Of a stretch of 64,000 bases of DNA, positions 17,420 through 26,290 are shown piece after piece; the stretch's first letter is position 1, and every line of letters begins with the position of its first letter. The DNA comes from CAVQMB01 sp963713445 (lineage in GTDB: Bacteria; Pseudomonadota; Gammaproteobacteria; Competibacterales; Competibacteraceae): the NCBI GenBank assembly GCA_963713445.1, contig CAVQMB010000014.1:19275-83274 (forward strand). Direction: 5' to 3'. The notes under the pieces were generated by a model, which was not told the DNA's origin, did not search any database, and worked only from the letters and a program-made list of their open reading frames with translations. Made by a program: the position numbers and the translations under genes.

Positions 17420-17905
17420 ATGCCCAAAGCCCTTGTGCGGACCTGCCTGGGACTGCTGTGCGAGCTGCTGGCGGCGGCGCTACAGGTGGCCCAGAAAATC
17501 ACCGTCGCCGTGCTGCCGTTCGTCAGTTCCGCGCCGCTGTTCATCGCCAAGGAATTGATCGCGTGCGCACGGCGGTGCGCACCCTACCCGCTCCGTTCCA
17601 CCGCCGGCGGCAAATCCAACCACCAAGCCATCTTTCGTAGGGTGCACAGCTCCGATCCACCGCCGCCCAAGGCAATACCCACCGACGGTCACCACCAGCC
17701 GTCATTGACGCGTCGCACAGCGGTGCGCACCTACCGCTCCGCTCCACCGCCGCAGGCAAACCCAGCCACCAAGCCATCTTTCGTAGGGTGTGCAGCTCCG
17801 CTGCGCACGCCGCACGATACCCGAATACCCCGCCGACGGCAGATCACTCCGCCGTCCATTGCCCACGTGCGCACCGCACACGCTGGAACCGCCGCCGGCG
17901 GTTAA
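17420..17905 (+). CDS. Short hydrophobic ORF extended by repeats (doubtful)
   Basis: A good AAGGAG precedes the ATG. The first 48 residues (MPKALVRTCLGLLCELLAAALQ, then VAQKITVAVLPFVSSAPLFIAKELIA) look like a real small amphipathic or membrane peptide that I do not recognise. From about 17566 the frame runs into a REP hairpin and then through the repeat array until 17905, giving Arg/Pro-rich sequence typical of translated repeat. Either the original stop was removed by a REP insertion or the ORF is chance. Confidence 0.3.
   Translation: MPKALVRTCLGLLCELLAAALQVAQKITVAVLPFVSSAPLFIAKELIACARRCAPYPLRSTAGGKSNHQAIFRRVHSSDPPPPKAIPTDGHHQPSLTRRTAVRTYRSAPPPQANPATKPSFVGCAAPLRTPHDTRIPRRRQITPPSIAHVRTAHAGTAAGG
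17560..17885. repeat. REP/BIME cluster downstream of fhcA
   Basis: Two forward elements (CTTTCGTAGGGTG followed by a hairpin, near 17635 and 17785) and inverted elements (GCGTGCGCAC-loop-GTGCGCACC near 17570 and 17725) are joined by the usual spacer sequence. The cluster fills the space between the small ORF and the 3' end of the leftward fhcA gene. Confidence 0.85.
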
Positions 17906-17907
17906 CG

Positions 17908-19551
17908 TCAGCCGCCCGGGTGGGCGATCAGGCGCTCGGCCAGGATGTCATCGGTCAGCTTGAGGCTGTTCAGGCTCAGGGTGTGGTACTGGTCCAGATA
18001 ATCGCGGACTTCGTTTTCAATGGCGCGGTCGTAATCGACCCGGGCGGTGTGGATCGCGCCACGCAAGCCGGCGGCTTCGGCCAGCACCGCGCCGTCGCGC
18101 ACCACCAGGCGGCCGTCCTTGAACACCAGCGCCGCGGCGCCGAAGGTGCGCTCCCAGTTGTCCTGGCGCCGATACACCGCCACGTCGGCAGCCGCCCCCA
18201 CCCCCAACTGGCCGCGGTCGGTCAGGCCCAGCAACCGGGCCGGGGCCGCCCGCGACACGATGGCGACATCATACAGTGAATATTCACGCCGGATCTGCGG
18301 CAACTGACTCAGCTGGCTGGCACTGGCGTTGACCTCGGTCAGCCGCTCGGCGCGGTAATCGGCATCCATCAGCAGCCGGAACAACTGCGGGTAACAGGTG
18401 AACGGCGCGCCGTTGGGATGATCGGTGGTCAGCAGCACCCGCCAGGGGTCATCGGCCAGCAGGAACAACTCCAGGCCGATCGCCCACTGCAGCGCGTTGA
18501 CGAAGCTTTTGGCGCGGTAATCATAGGGCAGGATGCCGCCGCCGCCACCGCGCTCGATATCCCAGGAGATCCACTTGTGTGGCCGGGCCAGACTGCGGGC
18601 GGCCTGCTGGCGCATGGTATCGCACGACACGGTCACGGTCTGGCCAAACAGCACCTGGCCGACGTCGATCGACACGTTGGGGTTGGCCTTGAGTGCCTCG
18701 GCCAGCCGCGCGGCCCCGGACGAGAAGCCGCGCTTGCCTTCGTTGTCGTAGCTGTAGAACTGAACATGGGCCAGATGCAACGGCAACCCCTCGGCGGCCT
18801 CGATGGTGGCCAGCGCGGTGCTGACGTTGCCCGCCAGGCCCAGGTTGTTGCAGTGCACGTGCAGCGGATGCGGCACTCCCAGACGGTGCACCGCCTGGCT
18901 CAGCGCCTGCAGAATCCGGCGCGAGCTAACGCCATAAACCGGCACTTCATCGTCCAGGTCCAGCTTGTGGACATTGAACTTGAAAGCGTGGGTACCACCC
19001 GGATTGATCAGCTTGATGCCCAGCGCCCGGGTCGCCTCCAGGGTCCAGCCGACGTAGGCGTCGATCTCGCGCTGCGGGCGTTGCTGATGCAGCAGCCGCA
19101 GCAGGAAATCATCGCTGCCCAGCACCGCCAGCGCCGCCTTGTCGATGATCGGGATATCGCCGAACTCGAGGTGGGCATGCAGTGCATTGACCGGCAGCAT
19201 GGCCGGTTCCACCACCGTGGTAAACCCCATCTGGGCGTAGCGGTAACCGGTCTCGAACGTCGACCAGCGGGCACCCTGGAACGGCAGCTCGGGACAGCAG
19301 CCCAGCTCGGCGACATGCTGCTCAGGCAGCAGCAGGCGCGACTGATTGACGTTGCCGCCGGCGATATGACTGTGGCCGTCGATCGCCCCGGCCATGACGA
19401 TCTGGCCGCGCACGTCGTACTCAGCATCGGGCCGGGCAGCGGGGCCGGGCTCGGCGATGATCCGCCGATCGCGGATCCAGAGATCGCGCACCTCACCATC
19501 GATCCCGTTGGCGGGGTCGTAGACCGTCCCGCCGGTCAGCTTGATCAGCAT
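17908..19551 (-). CDS. fhcA: Formylmethanofuran dehydrogenase-type subunit A (Fhc complex)
   Basis: The 547-residue amidohydrolase-fold subunit has the metal-binding HSH region (MAGAIDGHSHIAGGNVN), further ligand regions (HPLHVHCNNLGL, HLAHVQFYSYDNEG) and TTDHPNGAPFTCYPQL. In methylotrophs FhcA, FhcB, FhcC and FhcD form the formyltransferase/hydrolase complex that moves the formyl group from formyl-H4MPT to methylofuran and releases formate. It is the last gene of the leftward operon; its ATG overlaps the fhcC stop by one base. A REP cluster follows its stop. Confidence 0.93.
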   Translation of the reverse strand: MLIKLTGGTVYDPANGIDGEVRDLWIRDRRIIAEPGPAARPDAEYDVRGQIVMAGAIDGHSHIAGGNVNQSRLLLPEQHVAELGCCPELPFQGARWSTFETGYRYAQMGFTTVVEPAMLPVNALHAHLEFGDIPIIDKAALAVLGSDDFLLRLLHQQRPQREIDAYVGWTLEATRALGIKLINPGGTHAFKFNVHKLDLDDEVPVYGVSSRRILQALSQAVHRLGVPHPLHVHCNNLGLAGNVSTALATIEAAEGLPLHLAHVQFYSYDNEGKRGFSSGAARLAEALKANPNVSIDVGQVLFGQTVTVSCDTMRQQAARSLARPHKWISWDIERGGGGGILPYDYRAKSFVNALQWAIGLELFLLADDPWRVLLTTDHPNGAPFTCYPQLFRLLMDADYRAERLTEVNASASQLSQLPQIRREYSLYDVAIVSRAAPARLLGLTDRGQLGVGAAADVAVYRRQDNWERTFGAAALVFKDGRLVVRDGAVLAEAAGLRGAIHTARVDYDRAIENEVRDYLDQYHTLSLNSLKLTDDILAERLIAHPGG

Positions 19552-20354
19552 CAGTCCTCCACCACCAGAATCTCGCCCAGACCGGCGTTGGCGCGATCCC
19601 CCAGGAACCGCCGGAGGCGGTCGCCGAACCGGACCGCCGGGCTCTGCAGCGGTGCCAGCGCGGCGCGCAACAACGCCAGAAAAGCCAGCGTGCGCGGGCC
19701 GCTGTCGTGAAAGGTGGCCGGCAGCTCGGCGGCCCGCTGCAGCACGATGGTGCCGCGCCGCATGCCAGCGCCCAGCCCGCCACCGACCGCGCCGCCGATC
19801 ACCACGGTGCCGGCAATCAGGTGCTGGGCGGCGCCGGGGCCCACATCACCGTCGATCACCACGGTGCCGCGCCGCATCCGGGCCAGCGCGCCCGCGCCGG
19901 CACCGCCGCGGACATGGATCAGACCGCCCCGCAGACCAAACCGCTCACCGGGCGCCGGCGAGCCCAGTCCGGCACCGGCATCGCCTTCGATAATCAGTTC
20001 GCCGCCACTCATGCCGCTGCCGGCGTAGCGGCCGCACGCCCCTTCGACGCGGACCACCCCGCCGCGCATGCCGCGCCCCAGCCAGGCGCCGGCCGTGCCC
20101 TGGACAATCAGCTCGCCGCCGGACATGCCGGCGCCCAGCCGCTCGAGCCGCGCGTCGGCATTGCCGATCACCAGCCGGCTCGGGTCGTCCCCGCTGATAT
20201 CGAAGATCTGTTCCAGCCGGTAGCGCTTGTTGACGCCAACCAGTACCACGGCCGCCCGCTCGGTCCGGCTCAATCCGGCCAGCGCATCAGGCCGCAGAGC
20301 GCTGGCATCCACAATCAGGGGCGCGGCCGCGCGCAGGGTCAGCGTGACCGTCAT
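19551..20354 (-). CDS. fhcC: Formylmethanofuran dehydrogenase-type subunit C
   Basis: The 267 residues contain the glycine-rich GXGXG beta-helix (LGAGMSGGELIVQGTAG, GRGMRGGVVRVEG, AGSGMSGGELIIEGDAG, ARMRRGTVVIDGDVG, GAGMRRGTIVL), the same fold as the C-terminus of glutamate synthase. In Fhc it is structural. The ATG overlaps the fhcD stop by four bases (ATGA) and the stop overlaps the fhcA start, so the subunits are translationally coupled. Confidence 0.92.
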   Translation of the reverse strand: MTVTLTLRAAAPLIVDASALRPDALAGLSRTERAAVVLVGVNKRYRLEQIFDISGDDPSRLVIGNADARLERLGAGMSGGELIVQGTAGAWLGRGMRGGVVRVEGACGRYAGSGMSGGELIIEGDAGAGLGSPAPGERFGLRGGLIHVRGGAGAGALARMRRGTVVIDGDVGPGAAQHLIAGTVVIGGAVGGGLGAGMRRGTIVLQRAAELPATFHDSGPRTLAFLALLRAALAPLQSPAVRFGDRLRRFLGDRANAGLGEILVVED

Positions 20355-21238
20355 GCCAGCAACTCCTGCAGCTTGAAGTGGAACTGGCCCAGTTTGCCGC
20401 CGTAGTTACCGGCGCTGATGGCCTTGATGCCCGGACAGCCACAGGCCGCCCGGATACCGGCCCGCATGGCGGCAGCCACAGCGGTGTCGTCGAGGCCATC
20501 GATGACGATTTCCAGCACCGCCTCGACACCTTCCGGCAAGGCGCTGGCGGTCACCCCAACCAGCGTCGGGCAATAGGCGTCGTTGGTCGAGGCGATAAGT
20601 TTCCTGTAGCGCGAACCGATCTTGGAACCCGAGCGCACCACCCCGCCCGGAAACGGCGTGATCACCCCGGGCAGCGGCGCCATCGCGGCCACCCCGGCGC
20701 TGGCGGCATCCAGTGCGGTACGCTGACTCGCGGCCAGGATCAGGAAGTTGCCACCACCCACCGCGCGGGTACGCGCCGTGCTCTCCTCGCACAGAAACTC
20801 GCCGTCCATCACCGGCACCCGCCAGTAGCGCCTGCCGCCGAGCAGCTTGCTGATCTGGAAGCCATCGCCGAAGTAGCGCAACCCCTGCCCCAGGCGGAGC
20901 CGTTTTTCGCCTTCCAGACCGGCGAACACGGCACTGGTCGGGCAGGTCAGGACACATTGGCCGATGCGGTTTTCCAACTGTTTCTGCAGGGTGTCACCGG
21001 AGGTCGCGAACAGCAGCACCGCCACCCCGGGCCGGCCGTCCGGGGTTTCGCCGGGCGCCAGCTCGCGCTCGACGCCGGCCTCGACGCCGCAGCCGATCAC
21101 CGAGGTGGCGAAGCCGGTCAGGCTGGCCGCCGCGTGCCGGGCCCAGGTGGCATCCAGCGCCGTGATGATCACCCGGGTCGCGGTCATGCCGAAGGCCTCG
21201 GCGAACGTGTCTTCGATCACCACGCCGTTCAGCTGCAT
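20351..21238 (-). CDS. fhcD: Formylmethanofuran:H4MPT formyltransferase (Fhc subunit D)
   Basis: At 295 residues it matches Ftr/FhcD over its length, starting MQLNGVVIEDTFAEAFGMTATRVIITA and ending NYGGKLGQFHFKLQELL. GCGVEAGVE, CPTSAVFAGLEGEKRL, FGDGFQISKLL and PVMDGEFLCEE are family landmarks. It transfers the formyl group between H4MPT and methylofuran. The gene starts ten bases inside the end of fhcB. The frame is open further upstream, but that part is a shadow of fhcB. Confidence 0.93.
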   Translation of the reverse strand: MQLNGVVIEDTFAEAFGMTATRVIITALDATWARHAAASLTGFATSVIGCGVEAGVERELAPGETPDGRPGVAVLLFATSGDTLQKQLENRIGQCVLTCPTSAVFAGLEGEKRLRLGQGLRYFGDGFQISKLLGGRRYWRVPVMDGEFLCEESTARTRAVGGGNFLILAASQRTALDAASAGVAAMAPLPGVITPFPGGVVRSGSKIGSRYRKLIASTNDAYCPTLVGVTASALPEGVEAVLEIVIDGLDDTAVAAAMRAGIRAACGCPGIKAISAGNYGGKLGQFHFKLQELLA

Positions 21239-22467
21239 GCCGCCGCTCCCGCCAGTTCCGCCTGGATCGCGCCCAGCACCGTCGCTGCAGCCGGGTTTCG
21301 GCCCGCCCGCAGCGCCCTGAGCGGCAACGCCACCCCGTCGCTGCGGAACAGCTGGCCGGCCTGATCGACCCCGGGCACCGCTACCGGGATGAACACCGCT
21401 GGCGCCGGGTCCACCCGCAATGCCGGATGCCCCAGCACCACCGCCGGCACCCCGGCGGGCGGCGCTGCCGGATCGAGGCTGGCGAGCCACAGCAGCGCAT
21501 CGATACGACCGTCGGCCAGCAAGCGGTCAGCGGCATCGCGGCCCGGATCGTAATCCGGCTGCGGCCGCAGCCACAGCGGCGGCGGAAACCCGGTTCGCCA
21601 GGTACACACCTGTAGCGCGCTGATCAGGCTGGCATCGGCGGCCAGCGGCAGCGCCACCGCGCGGCGCTTATCGCCGAGCGCATCGAGCAGCTCGAACAGC
21701 CCGGCTAACAGAGCGCCGGCCGCGTCATCGGCCAGCTCGGCACTACTCCAGGTGACCACCGGATACTCGGCCCGCTGCAGACGCTCCGCCAGTTCGGCCA
21801 GAGCCGCCTGCGGCAATCCAGCCAGACCGCTCGGCAGCGGCCCGTCCCGCAGCAGAATCCGCACCGCACCCAGCGCCGCGCTCAGTTGGTCCGGGGCCAG
21901 GGTGAGCTGCAACGCCGGTGTGATACCCGGCGGCGGCTCCGACTGACTCAGCAACACCAGCTCAGGCTGGCGTTGGAACATTGACCGGCCGTGCAGGATG
22001 CGTTCGGCGAAGCGCGGCGCCTCGGTAAACAGGCGCCCGCCCAGCACCACGACCAGATCGGCCCGGTTGCGGACCTCGCTCAGGGTGGTGGTGATCCAGC
22101 CATCATGCTGCAGCACCGCCAGTTGCCGGGCCAGTCCAGCGCCATGGCGATGATCGACCCGGGCCCGCAGCCGCTCGGCCAGATCCAGCGCCGCCCGCAG
22201 CGCCGCCACATCACCGTCCAGCCCGCCCACCAGCGGCGCACGGGCCTGTCCCAGCAGTTCGGCGGCGGCGGTCACCGCCTGCGCCAGGCTGGCCTCCCGG
22301 CCCCCGATCTGCGGCCCGGCGGGAGGCTCGGCCAGCGCTGCGCCGAAGCCAGCCCGCGCCCTCGGGCAGTCCGGGTTCAGCGTCGCCAGCCGGCCCTGCG
22401 GATCCAGCCCGACCTCGATATCGTCACACAGCAGACTGCAGAACGGACAGGTTACCGCGCCCGTCAT
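21229..22467 (-). CDS. fhcB: Formylmethanofuran dehydrogenase-type subunit B
   Basis: The 412-residue protein begins MTGAVTCPFCSLLCDDIEVGLD and shows the molybdopterin-oxidoreductase-like fold of FwdB in shortened form. In bacterial Fhc this subunit is not thought to carry a working Mo/W redox centre; the complex hydrolyses rather than oxidises. The C-terminal half has DQAGQLFRSDGVALPLRALR, the typical end region. It overlaps mfnB upstream by four bases and fhcD downstream by ten. Confidence 0.9.
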   Translation of the reverse strand: MTGAVTCPFCSLLCDDIEVGLDPQGRLATLNPDCPRARAGFGAALAEPPAGPQIGGREASLAQAVTAAAELLGQARAPLVGGLDGDVAALRAALDLAERLRARVDHRHGAGLARQLAVLQHDGWITTTLSEVRNRADLVVVLGGRLFTEAPRFAERILHGRSMFQRQPELVLLSQSEPPPGITPALQLTLAPDQLSAALGAVRILLRDGPLPSGLAGLPQAALAELAERLQRAEYPVVTWSSAELADDAAGALLAGLFELLDALGDKRRAVALPLAADASLISALQVCTWRTGFPPPLWLRPQPDYDPGRDAADRLLADGRIDALLWLASLDPAAPPAGVPAVVLGHPALRVDPAPAVFIPVAVPGVDQAGQLFRSDGVALPLRALRAGRNPAAATVLGAIQAELAGAAACS

Positions 22468-23156
22468 GCCGGTAGCGCCTGGCGTTGCGGGATCGCGGCG
22501 CGCACCGCCGCCAGTGCGCCGGGCTCGATCTGTCCGTCCCGGGCGCCGCGGCACAGGGCCCCGCGGAAACCCAGATAGTCCGGGGCCAGCGGCAGCAGCC
22601 GGGCAATATCCGCCAGCCGGAGCGACCCGGCCAACCCGCTCAGCAACCCCAGCGCCCGGGCCTGCTCCACAAACTGCTGCAGGCACCCGTGATCGATATG
22701 GTCAGTCAGCCGCCCCTGGCGCTTGTCAGCCGTGTCCAGCATGACGCCGGCGCAGCCGGCAGCCCGGATCACCGGCAGCAGGGTCAGATCAGGCGCGCGG
22801 TCGGCCAACAGCACCACCACCAGCCGCGTGCCGGCCGCCGCCAGCGGCGCCAGAGCGGCCAGACAGTCGCGCTGCCGTGGCCCGGGGAACAGCCCCACCT
22901 TGACATAGTGCACGCCGGTTGCCGCCAGCGCCTGTACCGCCGGGGCAACGGTCGCGGGCACCGGCGCCAGGTCGCCGGCGGTAGCGCTCAGTGTGGCGCG
23001 GTCCCCGAAACCCTGCACGATGGCCCGCACGGTGGCGAGCGGTAAGGCCCCGAGGGCGCCGCTTTGGGGATCCTTCAGATCGATCAGGTCAACCCCGGCG
23101 GCAAGGGCAAAGTCGGCCTCCGCCGCCGTGGTCACGCTGGCCAGCATCGCGGTCAT
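22464..23156 (-). CDS. mfnB: (5-formylfuran-3-yl)methyl phosphate synthase (furan cofactor synthesis)
   Basis: This 230-residue TIM barrel matches MfnB: MLASVTTAAEADFALAAGVDLIDLKDPQSGALGAL with the Schiff-base lysine region DLKDP, then ATGVHYVKVGLFPG, VMLDTADKRQG and GLAGSLRLADIARL. MfnB condenses two glyceraldehyde-3-phosphates to make the furan ring of methanofuran or methylofuran. It is the first gene of the operon that goes on to encode the enzymes using that cofactor. Confidence 0.9.
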   Translation of the reverse strand: MTAMLASVTTAAEADFALAAGVDLIDLKDPQSGALGALPLATVRAIVQGFGDRATLSATAGDLAPVPATVAPAVQALAATGVHYVKVGLFPGPRQRDCLAALAPLAAAGTRLVVVLLADRAPDLTLLPVIRAAGCAGVMLDTADKRQGRLTDHIDHGCLQQFVEQARALGLLSGLAGSLRLADIARLLPLAPDYLGFRGALCRGARDGQIEPGALAAVRAAIPQRQALPA

Positions 23157-23255
23157 GGTTGCTGAGTCTGGTAAAGTGGTTGTGCTAGATTGTGAGCCAC
23201 CTTAATCTGAACCAAATCCGCTTGTCCACACCCACCCGGCCACCCCGAGGAACCT
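23157..23255. promoter_or_regulatory. Divergent promoter region of the C1 gene block
   Basis: Only 99 bases separate the leftward mfnB-fhc operon from the rightward mptG-fae operon. On the plus strand TTGTGC (23180-23185) and TAATCT (23203-23208) are 17 bases apart and could be a weak sigma70-type promoter. A GAGG precedes the mptG ATG by about five bases. No obvious inverted-repeat operator is seen. Confidence 0.4.
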
Positions 23256-24284
23256 ATGCCGTCCAGTCGTCAAGCCGCGACCCAGCCCGCCACCACCGTG
23301 CAGGTATCTGCGCCGGCCCGGCTGCATCTCGGGTTCCTCGACCTGCACGGCGGCCGCGGCCGGCGCTTCGGCAGTCTCGGTTTGAGCCTGGCGGCGCCGC
23401 TGACCGCACTCAGTCTGCAGCGCGCCGAGCGCTGGCAGGCGAGCGGCCCGGACAGCGCCCGCGCACTCGGTTATGCCCGCGACCTGGCCGGCCAGCTTGA
23501 ACTCACCGGCGCGGTGGATGTGACCGTGGAGCGGGCCATCCCGGCCCATGCCGGGCTCGGTTCCGGCACCCAGCTGGCGCTGGCCGTGGGCACCGCGCTG
23601 ACCCGGCTGCACGGGCGTCAGTTGGGCGCCGGCGAGATTGCCTGCCGGCTCGGGCGCGGCGCCCGCTCGGGCATCGGCAGTGGCGCCTTCGAACAGGGCG
23701 GGCTGCTGCTCGACGGTGGCCGGGGCGATCACACCTCGCTGCCACCGCTGATCAGCCGGCTGCCGTTTCCCACTGACTGGCGGGTGTTGCTGGTATTCGA
23801 TCCAGCGGGTGCCGGTGCCAGCGGCGAACACGAGCAGCGGGCGTTCGCGGCGCTGGCCGAATTTCCGGCCACCCGGGCCGCCGCCCTGTGCCGACTGGTG
23901 CTGATGCAGTTGCTGCCGGCCGTGGCCGAGCATGACCTGACCGGCTTCGGCGCCGCCCTGAGCGAACTTCAGGCTGAGATCGGCGATTATTTCACACCGG
24001 TCCAGGGCGGGCGTTTCAGCAGTCCGGCCGTGGCCCAGGCCGTCGCCTGGCTGGCCCGCCAGGGTGCCACCGGCTGCGGCCAGAGCTCGTGGGGTCCGAC
24101 CGGCTTCGCCTTCTGCGCCGACGAGTTCAGCGGCCGGCGCCTGCTGCAACAGGCACGCCACCACTGGGCCGACAGCGGTCTGCAGTTCGCGCTGGGCCGG
24201 GCCCGTAACGGACCCGCTCTGGTCGAACAGGTACGCGAGCCGACCCGGACCGCCGTCGGCTCGCTGCCTACCGTCAACTCCTAA
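23256..24284 (+). CDS. mptG: Beta-ribofuranosylaminobenzene 5'-phosphate synthase
   Basis: The 342-residue GHMP-kinase-fold protein has VSAPARLHLGFLDLHGGRGRRFGSLGLS near the N-terminus, the glycine-rich loop IPAHAGLGSGTQLALAVG and RSGIGSGAFEQGGLLLDGG. These are marks of beta-RFAP synthase, which joins p-aminobenzoate to PRPP with loss of CO2 in the first committed step of tetrahydromethanopterin synthesis. It leads the rightward C1 operon. Confidence 0.92.
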   Translation: MPSSRQAATQPATTVQVSAPARLHLGFLDLHGGRGRRFGSLGLSLAAPLTALSLQRAERWQASGPDSARALGYARDLAGQLELTGAVDVTVERAIPAHAGLGSGTQLALAVGTALTRLHGRQLGAGEIACRLGRGARSGIGSGAFEQGGLLLDGGRGDHTSLPPLISRLPFPTDWRVLLVFDPAGAGASGEHEQRAFAALAEFPATRAAALCRLVLMQLLPAVAEHDLTGFGAALSELQAEIGDYFTPVQGGRFSSPAVAQAVAWLARQGATGCGQSSWGPTGFAFCADEFSGRRLLQQARHHWADSGLQFALGRARNGPALVEQVREPTRTAVGSLPTVNS

Positions 24285-24303
24285 CCCCGAGGCGCAGTTA
24301 GCC

Positions 24304-25191
24304 ATGAGCAAACCCCGTATCCTGCATATGCTGGCGCCTGGTGAGAACGTCAGTCCGTTCGACGTCAATATGGCCGGTGACGCCGGCTACGAAGTAATCG
24401 TCCCCTATCGCAACGTCAATGCCGACAACGTCACCGGACTGGTCCAGGACGCCATCTTTTCGCGGCCGCCCAAGATGTACAACTATACCGCTGCATTCAT
24501 CGGTGGCCATGACATCAATCTGGCGGCCGCCATGCTGGACAAGGCCCGCCAGGCACTGGTGCCGCCGTTCGAGATCGGTCTGTTCGCGGACCCCAACGGC
24601 GCCTATACCACGGCCGCAGCGCTGGTCGCGCTGGTCGGAAAACAGCTGCCGGACCGGCTCAGCAAGCGGCAGGTCGCGATCTTCGGCGGCGGCCCGGTGG
24701 GCCTGTGTGCAGCCATCCTGATCGCCCATGAGGGCGGCTACCCCACCCTGGTCCGACTGACCCCGCAGACACCGGCCAAACAAGCCGTGGTCGAGCGGTT
24801 CGCCGAACGCTACCAGGTCAGCCTGGCCAGCGCCGAGGGTCAGGATGCGCCCGGCAAGGCGGCGGCGCTGGCCGATAGCGAGGTCGCCATCACCACCGCC
24901 AAGGCCGGCATCCAGGTCCTCAACGAGTCGCTGCTGGACCAGGCCCCGCACCTCAAGGTGGTCGCCGACGTCAATGCCGTGCCGCCGAGCGGCATCGCGG
25001 GCATCCAGCCGAGCCACGGTGGCGAAGCCATCACCACCGCGGCAGGCAGCGTCGCGGCCTTCGGCGCGCTGGCCATCGGCAAGCTCAAGTACAGCGTCCA
25101 GCATCAATTGTTCAAACGCATGCTGGAAGCGGATCACGCGGTCTGCGTGGATTTCCCCGACGCTTACGCCCTGGCCCGCGAACTGGCCTGA
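24304..25191 (+). CDS. mtdB: NAD(P)-dependent methylene-H4MPT dehydrogenase
   Basis: The 295 residues match MtdB: MLAPGENVSPFDVNMAGDAGYEVIVPY at the N-terminus, FIGGHDINLAAAMLDKA, FADPNGAYTTAAALVA, the dinucleotide-binding VAIFGGGPVGLCAAILIA and LKVVADVNAVPPSGIAGI. It oxidises methylene-H4MPT to methenyl-H4MPT after Fae has condensed formaldehyde with the carrier. It follows mptG by 19 bases. Confidence 0.92.
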   Translation: MSKPRILHMLAPGENVSPFDVNMAGDAGYEVIVPYRNVNADNVTGLVQDAIFSRPPKMYNYTAAFIGGHDINLAAAMLDKARQALVPPFEIGLFADPNGAYTTAAALVALVGKQLPDRLSKRQVAIFGGGPVGLCAAILIAHEGGYPTLVRLTPQTPAKQAVVERFAERYQVSLASAEGQDAPGKAAALADSEVAITTAKAGIQVLNESLLDQAPHLKVVADVNAVPPSGIAGIQPSHGGEAITTAAGSVAAFGALAIGKLKYSVQHQLFKRMLEADHAVCVDFPDAYALARELA

Positions 25192-25198
25192 CCGGCGG

Positions 25199-26290
25199 CT
25201 GCTGATCGTCGCGTTATCGGCCCGGGCACTGACCCAGCTGGCCCGGGCCGACGGCTATCAGAGCTACGCGGTCGACCTGTTCGGCGATCAGGACACGCTG
25301 GCGGCCTGCCACGGTTTCCAGCGTAGCAGCGCCTGGCGGCGTGAGGCGCTGGCGGCTGCCATTGCTGCCCTGGACCCGGGCGCCCGGCTGCCGTTGTTGT
25401 ATGGCAGCGGCTTCGAAGACCATCCCGACTGGCTGCCGGCGCTAGCCGGCAAGCGGGTGCTGTTGGGCAACCCGGCGGACGTCGTCAACCGCGTCAAGCA
25501 GCCGGGCGAACTGGCGGCGCTGCTGGCGGCGCTGGGCATCCCGCATCCCGAGATCCGGCGCCAGCCGCCGGCCACTGCCGGCTGGCTGTGCAAGCGGGCC
25601 GGCGCGGCCGGCGGCGCGCACGTGCGCCCGGCCGCGGAGGGTCAGGCAGCCGGCCCGGACGACTACTTCCAGCGCCGGATCGATGGCCGCGCGCTCTCCA
25701 CCACGGTGCTGGCCAACGGCCGCCGGGCGCTGATTCTGGGCTGCTGCGAGACCTGGTGCGACGCCAGCGACCCGGCCCGCCGCTACCGCTATGGCGGGGC
25801 GGCAACGCTACTGCCGGGGGCACTGCCGGCTATGCTAAGGTATCGACTGGCCGCCGCCGCCAGCGCGCTCACCGCGGCCTGCGGCCTACGCGGCCTGATC
25901 GGGCTGGACTGGATAATCGCCGGCGCCGAGCCGTGGCTGCTCGAAGTCAACCCGCGACCGACCGCAACGACCGGGTTGCACGGACCGGGCGCGGGACTGC
26001 TGGCGCTGCATCGGGCCGCGCTGACCGGAGTGCTGCCGGAACGACCACCGCCAGTGCCGGCAGGCAGCCGGGCCCATGCGGTGATCTACGCCACCCGGGC
26101 GCTGCGGACCCGCACCATCCGCTGGCCACCCTGGGTCAGCGACCGGCCCTGGCCGGGCAGCCTGATTGCAGCGGGCGAGCCGGTCTGCAGCATCAGCGCC
26201 TGCGGTGCCGATCCGGTCGCGGCGCGGGCCGCGTTGCAGCGCCGCCGGAACCGCTTCCTGGAAACCTTAACGTTATGGCAGCAACATTGA
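25199..26290 (+). CDS. ATP-grasp protein of the H4MPT gene cluster
   Basis: The open frame encodes about 363 residues: LLIVALSARALTQLARADGY at the start, VVNRVKQPGELAALLAALGIPHPE, GWLCKRAGAAGGAHVRP (ATP-binding lysine) and LRGLIGLDWIIAGAEPWLLEVNPRP (metal-binding E-x-N). Uncharacterised ATP-grasp genes of this kind sit beside mtdB and mch in methylotrophs and probably ligate an amino acid during H4MPT or methylofuran assembly. No ATG, GTG or TTG lies near the expected N-terminus, which follows the mtdB stop; CTG at 25199 or 25202 is the likeliest start. The end overlaps mch by 16 bases. Confidence 0.75.
   Translation: MLIVALSARALTQLARADGYQSYAVDLFGDQDTLAACHGFQRSSAWRREALAAAIAALDPGARLPLLYGSGFEDHPDWLPALAGKRVLLGNPADVVNRVKQPGELAALLAALGIPHPEIRRQPPATAGWLCKRAGAAGGAHVRPAAEGQAAGPDDYFQRRIDGRALSTTVLANGRRALILGCCETWCDASDPARRYRYGGAATLLPGALPAMLRYRLAAAASALTAACGLRGLIGLDWIIAGAEPWLLEVNPRPTATTGLHGPGAGLLALHRAALTGVLPERPPPVPAGSRAHAVIYATRALRTRTIRWPPWVSDRPWPGSLIAAGEPVCSISACGADPVAARAALQRRRNRFLETLTLWQQH

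Noticed and set aside
18418..19710. A 430-residue plus-strand frame opposite fhcA
   Set aside because: fhcA is full-length with all metal-site motifs; the antisense frame has no family features.
21239..21490. N-terminal extension of FhcD
   Set aside because: It is a shadow of fhcB in another frame; FhcD homologues start at MQLNG and the 10-base overlap fits the operon.
23202..24368. A 388-residue minus-strand frame opposite mptG
   Set aside because: mptG is complete and in operon; the antisense frame is a composition artefact.
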